From positions 41,018,617 to 41,082,616 of the forward strand of contig CM026400.1 in the NCBI GenBank assembly GCA_014843695.1: a stretch of 64,000 nt of DNA, given 5' to 3'. Shown in pieces: positions 35,510-48,226 of the stretch. The DNA is from Archivesica marissinica. Taxonomy: Eukaryota; Mollusca; Bivalvia; Venerida; Vesicomyidae. The notes under the pieces were generated by a model. That model was not told where the DNA came from, ran no database searches, and saw only the letters and a list, made by a program, of their open reading frames with translations. Numbering within the stretch: position 1 is the first letter of the stretch; every line of letters begins with the position of its first letter. Position numbers and translations under genes: made by a program.

Positions 35510-37143
35510 TAATATTTTATTGCATTTTTTTTTTCTTCATACAATACATTACATATATACATACAATTATAAGAACAAATCAGAGATTAATATGTAATTA
35601 TATGATTGCAGTATACGTTACATTTGTTTTGTCAAGGGAAAAAAAGCAAATGGGTTGGGCTACAAGTTATAACAACATTATTTACAGCCCTCCCCGTCAC
35701 TTCGAACTAAATAAACAATGTTGGATGAAAAATTTCTGTATTGTATGATCTGATGTAGAAAAGGAACACATACAATTTAGTGTCGTGGTTAATATTTGTT
35801 AATTATTATATCATATGCGAAAGGAAAAAAATGACACAAAGAAATGGAAAAACGTACAGTTAGTTTATGACTTGAATATGAGCTTAAGAATTAATACTAA
35901 GAGATAGTGCATACACCCCACCCCAACCCCAAAGATTAGCTCTCCCCACTCCATGCTTACCAGACAAAAAGAAGGACAAATAATTGATATTATGCGAATC
36001 GTCGAGTCGCTTTAATAAATATTTGGACCTCTATAAACAATTTATTATTTTCTGAGATAGACAATTGTTCAATTCCAACTAAAAGCTTTTTTGTACTTAT
36101 TGGATGAAATCTACGAGTATTTCTGAAAAGATGTATACGCTCTAATCTGTATTTGTTGCATCTAAAAAAGTAGTGCTCGGGGTCTTCGATACCATGGCCA
36201 CATTCGCAGTTAGGATTATCACGAAGGAAATTGACATGTAGATGAGCATTCAAGTTACTTCATGCGTTACGTATTCGCGCTTGTTGGACAGATGAAGATC
36301 TTTCCCCGGTGGTGTAGAATTCGGGTACGATAGCACCTTTGTAGATGTGTTTCAGCTTGCTTTTAAACTCACTTAGAGTGTTAGTGTCACGGATAGAATT
36401 ATCTAGCTTATTCCATATGTCTAGAGAGGAGGGAATAGTTGAATGTGCATATACGACTTGGCAGAGTTATATAATTATTTCTATTACGTAAAGGATATGG
36501 ATTAGTTTCATCAACAGTTGTCGGGATTATATCGTTTAGATAAGAAGGCAGTATACTGTGTTTATTACGATATATTAATATTAGTTTTTGCATAATGCGC
36601 CTATCCGCTAAAGACACCCACCCTATTTCTGTTAATTGACACTGATCTCGTTAGGCCTGTTACAAGTCTGGCTGCTTCGTACTGCAATGTTTCAAGTGTT
36701 TCCTTTTCGTATTGTGTGCAATTGTCCCAAACCACCGATGAATATTCTAATAAAGGTCGTAAATATGAAATGTATATTTGATTTAGTGAAGAGCGATTTA
36801 GCTTAAATGTTAGCATTCTCATTGATCCGAGTACGTTGGAAGCAGATTTCATTATGTTGTTTATATGTTTGTGCCAAGACCCATCATTACTTAAAGTTAA
36901 CCCAAGATGCTTGTGATTGTCAACAAATCCCAGCTCAGTATTTTCAAAAATAAGATTTGGTCGATCATTATTATGACCAAGAGAAAAGAATATGACTTCG
37001 GTTTTGGACGAGTTAAAATTTACTAGCCAGCGTTTGGACCAGTCTGACATTATTTTCAAATCATGATTGAGTGTTGTTTCAATATGGCGTGTATCGGAAG
37101 AAGAAACTGCAAGGGAACTGTCATCTGCAAAAAGCCTTGTTGT
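35510..37143 (-). pseudogene. 5'-truncated non-LTR retrotransposon, RT catalytic motif to 3' end
   Basis: Read on the minus strand from about 37143, the translation begins just before the reverse transcriptase catalytic box, seen as RLFADDSSL (the F-A-D-D form of the YxDD motif, near 37105-37125). It continues with WLVNFNSSKTEV, NHKHLGLTLSNDGSW, YLRPLLEYSSVVWDNCT, LQYEAARLVTGL, ADRRIMQKLILIYRNKHS and the C-terminal zinc-binding motif CECGHGIEDPEHYFFRC (near 36155-36210). This arrangement belongs to CR1/jockey/L2-like ORF2 proteins. Frameshifts near 36640 and 36450 and a stop near 36250 kill the frame. After the ORF a 3' UTR of about 470 bp reaches an A-rich end with AATAAA near 35520. The 5' truncation is typical of LINE insertion. 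It differs from the element at 3330-4436. Confidence 0.88.
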
Positions 37144-39261
37144 ACTAAGTATATAATATATAAGTAATTATATAATTATCTCCGGGAGATAAGCATGTGT
37201 ACATCGTTTAATTTTCAATCATAATCAAAATTCACAACATTTTCCAAAATGGCGTCACTTTTTTTTTAATATATCCACATACGATAAATAAATAAAATCA
37301 ATGGTCGAATATATTGATCTTTATCTTTCCTACATTACGATAATAGTCTCGAGATTTACCGGTACCTCTAAAATGAGACTGACACTACTGTTCATGGGTA
37401 AATTCCACTCACCTTTTAGTGTTGCATTGTACGACGTTCATTTTCAGTAAACATATGGCAATCACAACATAATACTGCATTCCTTTTCACCAAAAGTCAC
37501 CAGTCTTAAAGCATCGGGCTTCTGTTTGCAAAAACACCGTCGTAATGGCCGTTTTTGTATGTTCCTGCCAGTTATATTTAATTATGTTGACTCGTCATGT
37601 AATCGTAGGTTCTTGAATATCAGCAAACATACAGCGTGTCTGGTAGATAAACACATGCTTACAGAACGGCACGCAGTATGCATTAAATGCATCAGCTATA
37701 CGATGTGCACACCTAAATAGCTATATTTTCCTTGAAAAGGTATCAAAACAAAACATTAAATTAAAACAGCAGTCTTCTATTTTTCTACTTGCACGCTATA
37801 GAATTTATTTTTCATATTTCCAATAATTTACACCGTAGAAATATCAAAGGCGTGTTTTATGACGTCGTCAATTTTAGTTTAATCAAAACCTAATATTATG
37901 ATATTGCTATATCGCCATTGTGAATACAGCAAGTGCAAGAGATTTTGCGGAAATGGCGACGGTAAATGTGTTGTTTACGCCATCATCGATAGACGTCCTA
38001 GAGAGATTGGGTACCTTCCGCTATCTGGGACGGCAACGACAGGGATTAGTGCTGTTGATGAGGTCAAGGTTACTCCAGATACTACGAAACACTTGATGAA
38101 CTCCCGTAAATTACGTGTCTGAGACATTATTATTGATTGCTAATTATCTTACCTGGAGTAGTTATATTGTGTGTTAGCATTAACGCTTTCATATCAGCGA
38201 CGATGTGCTCCAGTTGTTTTTGCGCAGATGTATATCGGTCTGTTTGCCGCCAAGTTGTGCCACGAGGAGATGACAGGTGGGTCACGTGATCTCTCGTAGT
38301 GGGGTAGAATATCAATAAACGAGTACGCGCTCAAGTGCGTGCGATTTGATAATATACTGTCCGTATACCCCACGGACTAGAGACCTTAATCGACCTATTA
38401 GATAAAAAGAAATATAATTTCCGTATCAGAATCTGTCTCAAGTTGGGCTACACATTGGTGACGATTTGTATATCGGGTAATTTGTCTTGCAACAATGGAT
38501 TATGGATGCCAAGTAACTTTGAATTAGTACGCTAACATGTTGGGGGGGGGGTCTTCATTATACAAATAGCTTGTAACCGAAAGCAATAAACTACTACTTA
38601 CTACAAGGGTACTCGTGTTAAAAGTAGACTGTACTTAGATCCACTTATGCCCACGTAAAAGAGACCATCAAAGCTCAATGTGTATGTATATATAGCTCTA
38701 AAATGTTGTCGAATAGCCTGGGAACAGGCGTCGATATATTTTTCCTGATCAGTCAAATAAATATAATTTAACACCGAGACTATTAATTGGGCCGTATTGA
38801 GTTTCTGATCATGTCATTTTGCCAGAAGTTAAAAAGTGAAAAATCGACAGACTGGCACCCAGGCTAGTTGTCGGACTGAAATGCATAGATTAAACTGCGA
38901 AGTAATGTTATTTAAGAGTTAAAGGCTCATGCCATATGAAGTGTTTTAGCCATTTGGAATCTTCCATTTATGGCATACCTACAAGCAACGATCGATCGTC
39001 AGTATCGGAGACATGTTAAAATGTTAGTAAATAACAAGAAGAAAAAGTGCTAAACTATAACGTCATTAAAATACAGCTCGCCCACACGTTTCGCCGGCAG
39101 TGAGAGTGAATAATCACAATCACCGTCATTGAGATTAAATGTTAACGACGATGCGAATTAAGACATCATACAAAAAAGCAACTAGTGGTAATGCACGACA
39201 CGCGTGCACGTGCACTGAGTCATATGTACTTCCAGAAGTGTAGATAGGTGTCAATCAAAGC
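37144..39261. other. unassigned region without recognised genes
   Basis: 2.1 kb with only short open frames (64 codons at 37526, 74 at 37898, 61 on the minus strand at 38130), none with a family signature. A nine-G run lies at 38541. This is one of the few longer stretches with neither arrays nor SINEs. Confidence 0.4.
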
Positions 39262-39670
39262 TATCCTAATGTTATATCGGTGCATGTACCCTTGTTATGT
39301 CGGAAATGTGCCCGAGTTATTTTGGTATATGTACCCTTGTTATGTCGGAAATGTGCCCATGTTATATCGGTGCATGTACCCTTGTTATGTCGGAAATGTG
39401 CCCGAGTTATTTTGGTATATGTACCCTTGTTATGTCGGAAATGTACCCGTGTTATATCGGTGCATGTACCCTTGTTATGTCGGAAATGTGCCCGTGTTAT
39501 ATCGGTGCATGTACCCTTGTTATGTCGGAAATGTGCCCGTGTTGTTTGGGTATATGTACCATTGTTATGTCGGAAATGTGCCCGTGTTATTTTGGTATAT
39601 ATACCATTGTTATGTCGGAAATGTGCCCGTGTTATTTTGGTATATGTACCATTGTAGTGTCGGTACGCGA
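39262..39670. repeat. 45-bp minisatellite, about 9 copies, itself an old dimer
   Basis: The unit is TGTACCCTTGTTATGTCGG-AAA followed by TGTGCCCGTGTTATATCGG-TGCA. The two halves are clearly related 22-23-bp versions of each other. Two subtypes (TTATTTTGGTATAT and TTATATCGGTGCAT) alternate in the first part of the array. The period of 45 bp keeps all three plus frames open for over 120 codons. Confidence 0.95.
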
Positions 39671-39810
39671 GAATTAATGGTGTAACAGGTAATATAACAG
39701 ATTAAACACAGAATTGCAGACATGCAACATATTTTATATTTAGAAATATGCAGTAGACTTCACAACGTAAAGGTATCATGTATGCGTCTCGTATGACTCC
39801 TCAGTACCGT

Positions 39811-42800
39811 ACAGAAGAATAGAGGTTTGTCTATGTCCGATTTGGTGGTGTTCAACCTACAGAAGAATAGAGGTTTGTCTATGTCCAATTTGGTGGAGTT
39901 CAACCTACAGAAGAATATGATTATGTGTGTCTATGTCCAATTTCGTGGAGTTCAACCTACAGAAGAATAGAGGTTTGTCTATGTCCAATGTGGTGGTGTT
40001 CAACCTACAGAGGAATAGAGGTTTGTCTATGTCCAATTTGGTGGTGTTCAACCTACAGAAGAATATAGGTTTGTCTATATCCAATTTGGTGGTGTTCAAC
40101 CTACAGAATAATAGAGGTTTGTCTATGTCCAATTTGGTGGTGTTCAACCTACAGAAGAATAGAGATTTATCTATGTCCGAGTTGGTGGTGTTCAACCTAC
40201 TCAGAATAGATGTTTGTATATGTCCAATTTGGTGGTGTTCAACCTACAGAAGAATATGATTATGTTTGTCTATGTCCAATTTGGTGGAGTTCAACCTACA
40301 GAAGAATAGAGGTTTGTCTATGTCCAATTTGGTGGTGTTCAACCTACAGAAGAATAGAGGTTTGTCTATGTCCAATTTGGTGGTGTTCAGCCTACAGCAG
40401 AATAGAGGTTTGTCTATGTCCAATTTGGTGGTGTTCAGCCTACAGCAGAATAGATGTTTGTATATGTCCACTTTGGTGGAGTTCAACCTACAGAAGAATA
40501 TGATTATGTTTGTCTATGTCCAATTTGGTGGAGTTCAACCTACAGAAGAATAGAGGTTTGTCTATGTCCAATTTGGTGGTGTTCAACCTACAGAAGAATA
40601 GAGGTTTGTCTATGTCCAATTTGGTGGTGTTCAACCTACAGAAGAATAGAGGTTTGTCTATGTCCAATTTGGTGGTGTTCAACCTACAGAAGAATAGAGA
40701 TTTATCTATGTCCGAGTTTGTGGTGTTCAACCTACTCAGAATAGATGTTTGTATATGTCCAATTTGTTGATGTTCAACCTACAGAAGAATAGAGATTTAT
40801 CTATGTCCGAGTTGGTGGTGTTCAACCTACTCAGAATAGATGTTTGTATATGTCCAATTTGGTGGTGTTCAACCTACAGAAGAATATGATTATGTTTGTC
40901 TATGTCCAATTTGGTGGAGTTCAACCTACAGAAGAATAGAGGTTTGTCTATGTCCAATTTGGTGGTGTTCAACCTACAGAAGAATAGAGGTTTGTCTATG
41001 TCCAATTTGGTGGTGTTCAGCCTACAGCAGAATAGAGGTTTGTCTATGTCCAATTTGGTGGTGTTCAGCCTACAGAAGAATAGAGATTTATCTATGGCCG
41101 ATTTGGTGGTGTTCAACCTACTCAGAATAGATGTTTGTATATGTCCAATTTGGTGGTGTTCAACCTACAGAAGAATATGATTATGTTTGTCTATGTCCAA
41201 TTTGGTGGAGTTCAACCTACAGAAGAATAGAGGTTTGTCTATGTCCAATTTGGTGGTGTTCAACCTACAGAAGAATAGAGGTTTGTCTATGTCCAATTTG
41301 GTGGTGTTCAGCCTACAGCAGAATAGAGGTTTGTCTATGTCCAATTTGGTGGTGTTCAGCCTACAGCAGAATAGATGTTTGTATATGTCCACTTTGGTGG
41401 AGTTCAACCTACAGAAGAATATGATTATGTTTGTCTATGTCCAATTTCGTGGAGTTCAACCTACAGAAGAATAGAGGTTTGTCTATGTCCAATTTGGTGG
41501 TGTTCAACCTACAGAAGAATAGAGGTTTGTATGTCCAATTTGGTGGTGTTCAACCTACAGAAGAATAGAGGTTTGTCTATGTCCAATTTGGTGGTGTTCA
41601 ACCTACAGAAGAATAGAGATTTATCTATGTCCGAGTTTGTGGTGTTCAACCTACTCAGAATAGATGTTTGTATATGTCCAATTTGTTGATGTTCAACCTA
41701 CAGAAGAATAGAGATTTATCTATGTCCGAGTTGGTGGTGTTCAACCTACTCAGAATAGATGTTTGTATATGTCCAATTTGGTGGTGTTCAACCTACAGAA
41801 GAATATGATTATGTTTGTCTATGTCCAATTTGGTGGAGTTCAACCTACAGAAGAATAGAGGTTTGTCTATGTCCAATTTGGTGGTGTTCAACCTACAGAA
41901 GAATAGAGGTTTGTCTATGTCCAATTTGGTGGTGTTCAGCCTACAGCAGAATAGAGGTTTGTCTATGTCCAATTTGGTGGTGTTCAGCCTACAGCAGAAT
42001 AGATGTTTGTATATGTCCACTTTGGTGGAGTTCAACCTACAGAAGAATATGATTATGTTTGTCTATGTCCAATTTCGTGGAGTTCAACCTACAGAAGAAT
42101 AGAGGTTTGTCTATGTCCAATTTGGTGGTGTTCAACCTACAGAAGAATAGAGGTTTGTCTATGTCCAATTTGGTGGTGTTCAACCTACAGAAGAATAGAG
42201 GTTTGTCTATGTCCAATTTGGTGTGTTCAACCTACAGAAGAATAGAGATTTATCTATGTCCGAGTTTGTGGTGTTCAGCCTACTCAGAATAGATGTTTGT
42301 ATATGTCCAATTTGTTGGTGTTCAACCTACAGAAGAATAGATATTTGTCTATGTCCGATTTGGTGGTGTTCAACCTACTGAGAATATATGTTTGTATATG
42401 TCCAATTTGGTGGTGTTCAACCTACAGAAGAATATGATTTGTTTGTCTATGTCCAATTTGGTGGAGTTCAACCTACAGAAGAATAGAGGTTTGTCTATGT
42501 CCAATTTGGTGGTGTTCAACCTACAGAAGAATAGAGGTTTGTCTATGTCCAATTTGGTGGTGTTCAGCCTACAGCAGAATAGAGGTTTGTCTATGTCCAA
42601 TTTGGTGGTGTTCAGCCTACAGAAGAATAGAGATTTATCTATGGCCGATTTGGTGGTGTTCAATCTACTCAGAATAGATGTTTGTATATGTCCAATTTGG
42701 TGGTGTTCAACCTACAGAAGAATATGATTATGTTTGTCTATGTCCAATTTGGTGGAGTTCAACCTACAGAAGAATAGAGGTTTGTCTATGTCCAATTTGG

Positions 42801-44110
42801 TGGTGTTCAACCTACAGAAGAATAGAGGTTTGTCTATGTCCAATTTGGTGGTGTTCAGCCTACAGCAGAATAGAGGTTTGTCTATGTCCAATTTGGTGGT
42901 GTTCAGCCTACAGCAGAATAGATGTTTGTATATGTCCACTTTGGTGGAGTTCAACCTACAGAAGAATATGATTATGTTTGTCTATGTCCAATTTCGTGGA
43001 GTTCAACCTACAGAAGAATAGAGGTTTGTATGTCCAATTTGGTGGTGTTCAACCTACAGAAGAATAGAGATTTATCTATGTCCGAGTTTGTGGTGTTCAA
43101 CCTACTCAGAATAGATGTTTGTATATGTCCAATTTGTTGATGTTCAACCTACAGAAGAATAGAGATTTATCTATGTCCGAGTTGGTGGTGTTCAACCTAC
43201 TCAGAATAGATGTTTGTATATGTCCAATTTGGTGGTGTTCAACCTACAGAAGAATATGATTATGTTTGTCTATGTCCAATTTGGTGGAGTTCAACCTACA
43301 GAAGAATAGAGGTTTGTCTATGTCCAATTTGGTGGTGTTCAACCTACAGAAGAATAGAGGTTTGTCTATGTCCAATTTTGTGGTGTTCAGCCTACAGCAG
43401 AATAGATGTTTGTATATGTCCACTTTGGTGGAGTTCAACCTACAGAAGAATATGATTATGTTTGTCTATGTCCAATTTCGTGGAGTTCAACCTACAGAAG
43501 AATAGAGGTTTGTCTATGTCCAATTTGGTGGTGTTCAACCTACAGAAGAATAGAGGTTTGTCTATGTCCAATTTGGTGGTGTTCAACCTACAGAAGAATA
43601 GAGGTTTGTCTATGTCCAATTTGGTGGTGTTCAACCTACAGAAGAATAGAGATTTATCTATGTCCGAGTTTGTGGTGTTCAACCTACTCAGAATAGATGT
43701 TTGTATATGTCCAATTTGTTGATGTTCAACCTACAGAAGAATAGAGATGTATCTATGTCCGAGTTGGTGGTGTTCAACCTACTCAGAATAGATGTTTGTA
43801 TATGTCCAATTTGGTGGTGTTCAACCTACAGAAGAATATGATTATGTTTGTCTATGTCCAATTTGGTGGAGTTCAACCTACAGAAGAATAGAGGTTTGTC
43901 TATGTCCAATTTGGTGGTGTTCAACCTACAGAAGAATAGAGGTTTGTCTATGTCCAAGTTGGTGGTGTTCAGCCTACAGCAGAATAGAGGTGTGTCTATG
44001 TCCGATTTGGTGGTGTTCAACCTACATAAGAATAGAGGTTTGTCTATGTCCAATTTGGTGGAGTTCAACCTACAGAAGAATAAATGTTCGTCTATGTCCA
44101 ATTTGGTGGA
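39811..44110. repeat. 48-bp minisatellite, about 89 copies, with about 630-bp higher-order repeat
   Basis: The unit contains GAGGTTTGTCTATGTCCAAT, TTGGTGGTGTTCAACC and TACAGAAGAATA. Marker variants (GAATATGATTATG with a 4-bp gain, ACTCAGAATAGATG, CAGCCTACAGCAG, TTTATCTATG) recur in a fixed order. The block ACTCAGAATAGATG-TTTGTATATG begins at about 40200, 40830, 41120, 41750, 42670, 43200 and 43785, giving spacings near 630, 291, 628, 919, 532 and 582 bp. Many frames stay open because 48 is divisible by 3. No sign of a real gene. Confidence 0.97.
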
Positions 44111-44339
44111 GAGGGAGCGGCACGTAATCTTAATAAAACAAAGGCTCACATAAGAATAATTACAGATTTTTCCATAAGAAATGAATATGAAAAACATAAA
44201 GTTAACGATATATGTAAGAGATATATGATTTTTGTTCATGAGGATAATGCTACATGATAACTAAAATATTATACAAAACGTGTATAACAACTCCTCCCTA
44301 CCGTTGGAAATAAAAATCCTAATCCATAAAGAACAAGAA

Positions 44340-44480
44340 CGTAAGTAAGTAAGTAATTTTTTATTATAGTGACATGTACAAGTACAAGTACATAAATAAC
44401 AAGAAAAATAGCACCCGACCCAGTGGGTCTATAGATAAGTCACCTTAAATATAATAAAAATACAAAATTGTGAAGTTCTA
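44340..44480 (-). mobile_element. probable non-LTR retrotransposon 3' end
   Basis: On the minus strand, GACTTATCTATAGACCC, ACTGGGTCGGGTGC, TTATTTATGTACTTGTAC and a TTACTTACTTAC tail after AATAAAAAATT have the look of a LINE 3' UTR with a microsatellite tail. The upstream part is not resolved. Confidence 0.35.
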
Positions 44481-44875
44481 ACATTCAAACGTATTAAAGG
44501 CATGTATGGTGTAAGCTTACGGAAACATTGTGGCGTTTGAATGGTGCAAATACTAGGACAAACCTCAAGGTAATTACAGTTAATATGGAACATGCGCCAT
44601 GTCTACTGTCGTGCTGTCTCTATACTGACGACGGTCACAGAAAATAAGATAACGTATACTTAGCCAGGATGTTCGTTTAAACAATATTTATTTCTTTGAA
44701 TATACATAATCTAGTACTCATAATATGCACATAATCGTAGGATTGAGGAGAAAGCAACTTGCTTATATGGTAGCCAGGGTGTTCGTGCGTAATTCCATTT
44801 ATATTCATTTTTTCATATTCACACATGCTACACAATTCACACGAGATCTGAATCGCCCGGCTGAACATATTGTAA

Positions 44876-45754
44876 CTACAGGACAGAATGCAGACTCAGC
44901 TTAGCGACAGTAGAAATGGATGTATGTTGATTAAAGGACAGAATGCAGAGTCTTGCAGACTCAACTTAAATACAGTAGAAATTGGTGTATGTTGATTAAA
45001 GGACAGAATGCAGACTCAACTTAAATACAGTAGACATTGGTGTATGTTGATTACAGGACAGAGTGCAGACACAACTTGAATACAGTAGTAACTGATGTTG
45101 ATTACAGGCCACAACGCAGACTGGACTTGAATACAGTAGAAATTGGTGTATGTTGATTACAGGACAGAATGCAGACATAACTTGAATACAGTAGCAATGG
45201 GTGTATGTTGATTACAGGACAGAATGCAGACATAACTTGAATACAGTAGAAATGGGTGTATGTTGATTGCAGGACAGAATGCAGACACAACTTGAATGCA
45301 GTAGCAATGGGTGTATGTTGATTACAGGACAGAATGCAGACATAACTTGAATACAGTAGAAATTCGTGTATGTTGATTACAGGACACAATGCAGACTCAA
45401 CTTAAAGACAGTAGAAATTGATGTATGTTGATTACAGGACACCATGCAGACTCAGCTTAACGACAGTAGAAATTGATGTATGTTGATTACAGGACACAAT
45501 GCAGACTCAGCTTAACGACAGTAGAAATTGATGTATGTTGATTACAGGACATAATGCAGACTCAGCTTAACGACAGTAGCAATTGATGTATGTTGATTAC
45601 AGGACATAATGCAGACTGAACTTGAATACAGTAGAAATGGGTGTATATTGATTACAGGACACAATGCAGACTCAACTTGAATACAGTATAAATTGGTGTA
45701 TGTGGATTACAGGACAGAATGCAGACAAAACTTGAATACAGTAGAAATTGGTGT
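44876..45754. repeat. 55-bp minisatellite, 16 copies
   Basis: The unit contains AGGACAGAATGCAGACTCAA, CTTGAATACAGTAGAAATTG and GTGTATGTTGATTAC. Variant classes (TTAACGACAG, ACACAATG, CATAACTTG) form short blocks. Confidence 0.95.
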
Positions 45755-45819
45755 CAGGCTGTATGTGTGTAGATAGCAAGGACAGGGGCACAATGGTGTC
45801 ACCACACCCTCCGTTCTAC

Positions 45820-46080
45820 ATGGTAGTGTGGCAAGTGTATATGTGTATGTGGTAGTGTGGCAAGTGTATAGGTGTATGTGGTAGTGTGGCAAGTTTATAG
45901 GTGTATGTGGTAGTATGGCAAGTATATAGGTGTATGTGGTAGTGTGACAAGTGTGTATGTGTATGTGGTAGTGTGGCAAGTGTATAGGTGTATGTGGTAG
46001 TGTGGCAAGTGTATAGGTGTGTGTGGTAGTATGGCAAGTGTATATGTGTATGTGGTAGTGTGGCAAGTGTATAGGTGTAT
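45820..46080. repeat. 29-bp minisatellite (second family), left part, 9 copies
   Basis: The unit contains TGTGGTAGTGTGGCAAGTG and TATAGGTGTA. The array is cut at 46080 by the DNA transposon and resumes with the same phase and orientation at 50416. Confidence 0.97.
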
Positions 46081-46376
46081 TAGTCCGGTCAATATATAGA
46101 TGGACCCACCACAAATTGCAACAGAAAGTTTGTATACGTTTTTGTCATCAGGAAGGTCACTAGAATGACATACTAAAAATCTACCAAAATCTACACAGGC
46201 GAAGTTAGTTATTTTCACCCAAATCCAAGATGGCCGCCGTAAAACCTTATTTTTCGATATCTTCGCTTCTAATGAACATTTTCTCATTATGTTAAATTCT
46301 AAATTAGGGTTTTTAATATCAATGAATCTGTTGACATATATGCCATGCACATTGAAGTAATATTTCCTTTGCATTT
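46081..46376 (+). repeat. left terminal inverted repeat of the DNA transposon
   Basis: Begins TAGTCCGGTCAATATATAG and contains ACCCACCACAAATTGCAACA, CACAGGCGAAGTTAG, CCAAGATGGCCGCCGTAAAA and ATTAGGGTTTTTAATATC, all mirrored in the right TIR at roughly 90 % identity. A gap of about 10 bp near the outer end separates the two (GATGG versus CGCCCACAGCACCTCA). Confidence 0.92.
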
Positions 46377-46615
46377 ACCAAAAATATCAAATTTACATGG
46401 ATAAATTTGGTACACAGCAACTGTGAATTTGCAATCGATGGCAGCTTGACGAGTTTTTCAACGACAACTGGAAGGCGTTTCATTTCAGGATTTCATCATG
46501 TAATACATTTCAGGTTAGATCGTTGTGATCTGTGGTACCAATATGACTGGTGTTATAAATCATGCTTAGTTAAGATACATGTAATTACCGTACCATCATT
46601 CTAGTAGAGTCACTA

Positions 46616-48226
46616 AATAAGCACGGATTCTGCTGCTCATATTCAGAGGTCATGAAGTTTGCTCGCAGTTCTGCAAAAGCACAGAGAACCGATATTCCTA
46701 GTTACACAGCAGATAATTTTGTGCAGTATGTGGCAGATAATGTCGACCACAATATCAGGACAATCGACGGCATGAATACATTCCATGGTATGGGCATGAT
46801 TGCAACAATTACACCTGCAACGAAGAATAATCAACGAATTCCACGTGTTGTGGTCAGTGCAGCAGACATCTCGGCTATTGGTACTGTCAACATAGTGCCA
46901 TTCATTCCCAGAAAGCAATGGACTGAAATCCATATTGTATGAAAAGCTTTCTGATTTCACTGATGACAAAACAGCTATTCTTGATGAGTTGTGGAAAGTG
47001 TCATTGTCTGTGCGTTCGCCAAGATCAGCTTGGTCTGGCATGATGCAGATGGTCCACACTGGTGACCACCCAGGAAAATCATCAGTATTCTTCCTGCCAA
47101 TGATAGACATGGATCCGGGTAACATGTCATGTGTGAAGTCAACTCTTCTGTTCATATGTGATCATGCGAGGCGTTACAATATAATACCGATTGTAACCTT
47201 CGATCAGCCACTTTGGTGGAAGGCCTTACAAGTGATACACAGTTCACCAGAGAACAATCCACTACGTTCCATTGTGCTGAGGTTAGGAGGATTTCACACA
47301 CTGATGAGTTTCATTGGAAGTATTGGTCACATTATGGAAGGATCAGGGTTGCATGAACTCCTTGAAACAATATATGCAAACAATACAGTCATACACATGC
47401 TTAATGGGAAGGCAATACAGCGAGCAGTTCGGGGCCTACTGCTTGTTGATGGAGCATTGAATGCTATGATTGTTTCTGCAGAGTTCCACATCAAGCCACC
47501 ATGCATGATCACACACGATGGTACCGGTACAGATGAGAGTGTTGTCCAAGAAGAACCTGCCTCTTCATCAGTGACTCAAAGTGATCAGAGTGGAGATGCT
47601 ACACTGACTGACCTTGACAAAATAGGTAATCTACACGACAGTCTTCTGACAGGAAGGTTGACTGTTGAGGAAGCCTGTGCAGCCGAGGAATTGATCAGAG
47701 TCACAGATAGGCTACATATGAGAAAGCAGTACATGCAGACTTCACGCACAGCAACTGTGTGGCTACAGTTCATGGAGATGATGTAAATCCTTTGTAAGTT
47801 CGTGAAAGCCGAACGACTGGGGAACTGGGCTCTCCATATGAAAGCTATGCATGAAATGCTACCATACTGAGCTGCTTCTGGGCATAACTTGTATACCAAA
47901 AGCCTCCATATCTACTTACAGCAGATGACAAAACTCCCCCAGACGTCCCCATAAGTATACAGACAGTTCAGCGAAGGACTCCACGTTGTGCGTAGGTCTG
48001 ATCGATTGTGGGCAGGACTTTCAGCTGACCTTGTGAATGAACAAGTATTGATGAGGAGTATGAAAACTAGTGATGGTTTGACCAGAGGACGTGGCATGTC
48101 AGAGACACAACGGCTTTTGTGACTGCTGTCACATCCACATTGTTCTGAGGTGAATAACGCAATGCAGCAACTAACTGGTGTTAATTACACTACAAGTGAT
48201 CAACACAAAGATTTAACAAAAGCCAG
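46616..48226 (+). pseudogene. transposase-like gene remnant of the DNA transposon
   Basis: The readable protein begins GFCCSYSEVMKFARSS (about 46630) and runs through YVADNVDHNIRTIDG (46730-46775), a frameshift near 46930, then PIVTFDQPLWWKA (47185-47225), VLRLGGFHTLMSFIGSIGH (47275-47330) and MLNGKAIQRAVRG. The Asp residues in ADNVDHN and TFDQP and a following Glu-containing helix (LLETIY) are candidates for a DDE catalytic triad. After a stop at 47784 the same protein can be followed with more stops: GHNLYTKSLHIYLQQM, RRSDRLWAGLSADLVNEQVL, MKTSDGLTRGRGMSETQR (to about 48130) and QLTGVNYTTSDQHK. This is a known-looking invertebrate transposon protein, but I cannot give a formal family with certainty. 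The N-terminal region upstream of 46616 is missing. Confidence 0.75.

Noticed and set aside
46140..46374. Similar short open frames at both ends of the DNA transposon (also 50112-50441) as a gene pair
   Set aside because: They lie in the terminal inverted repeats and are similar because the DNA is duplicated, not because it codes.
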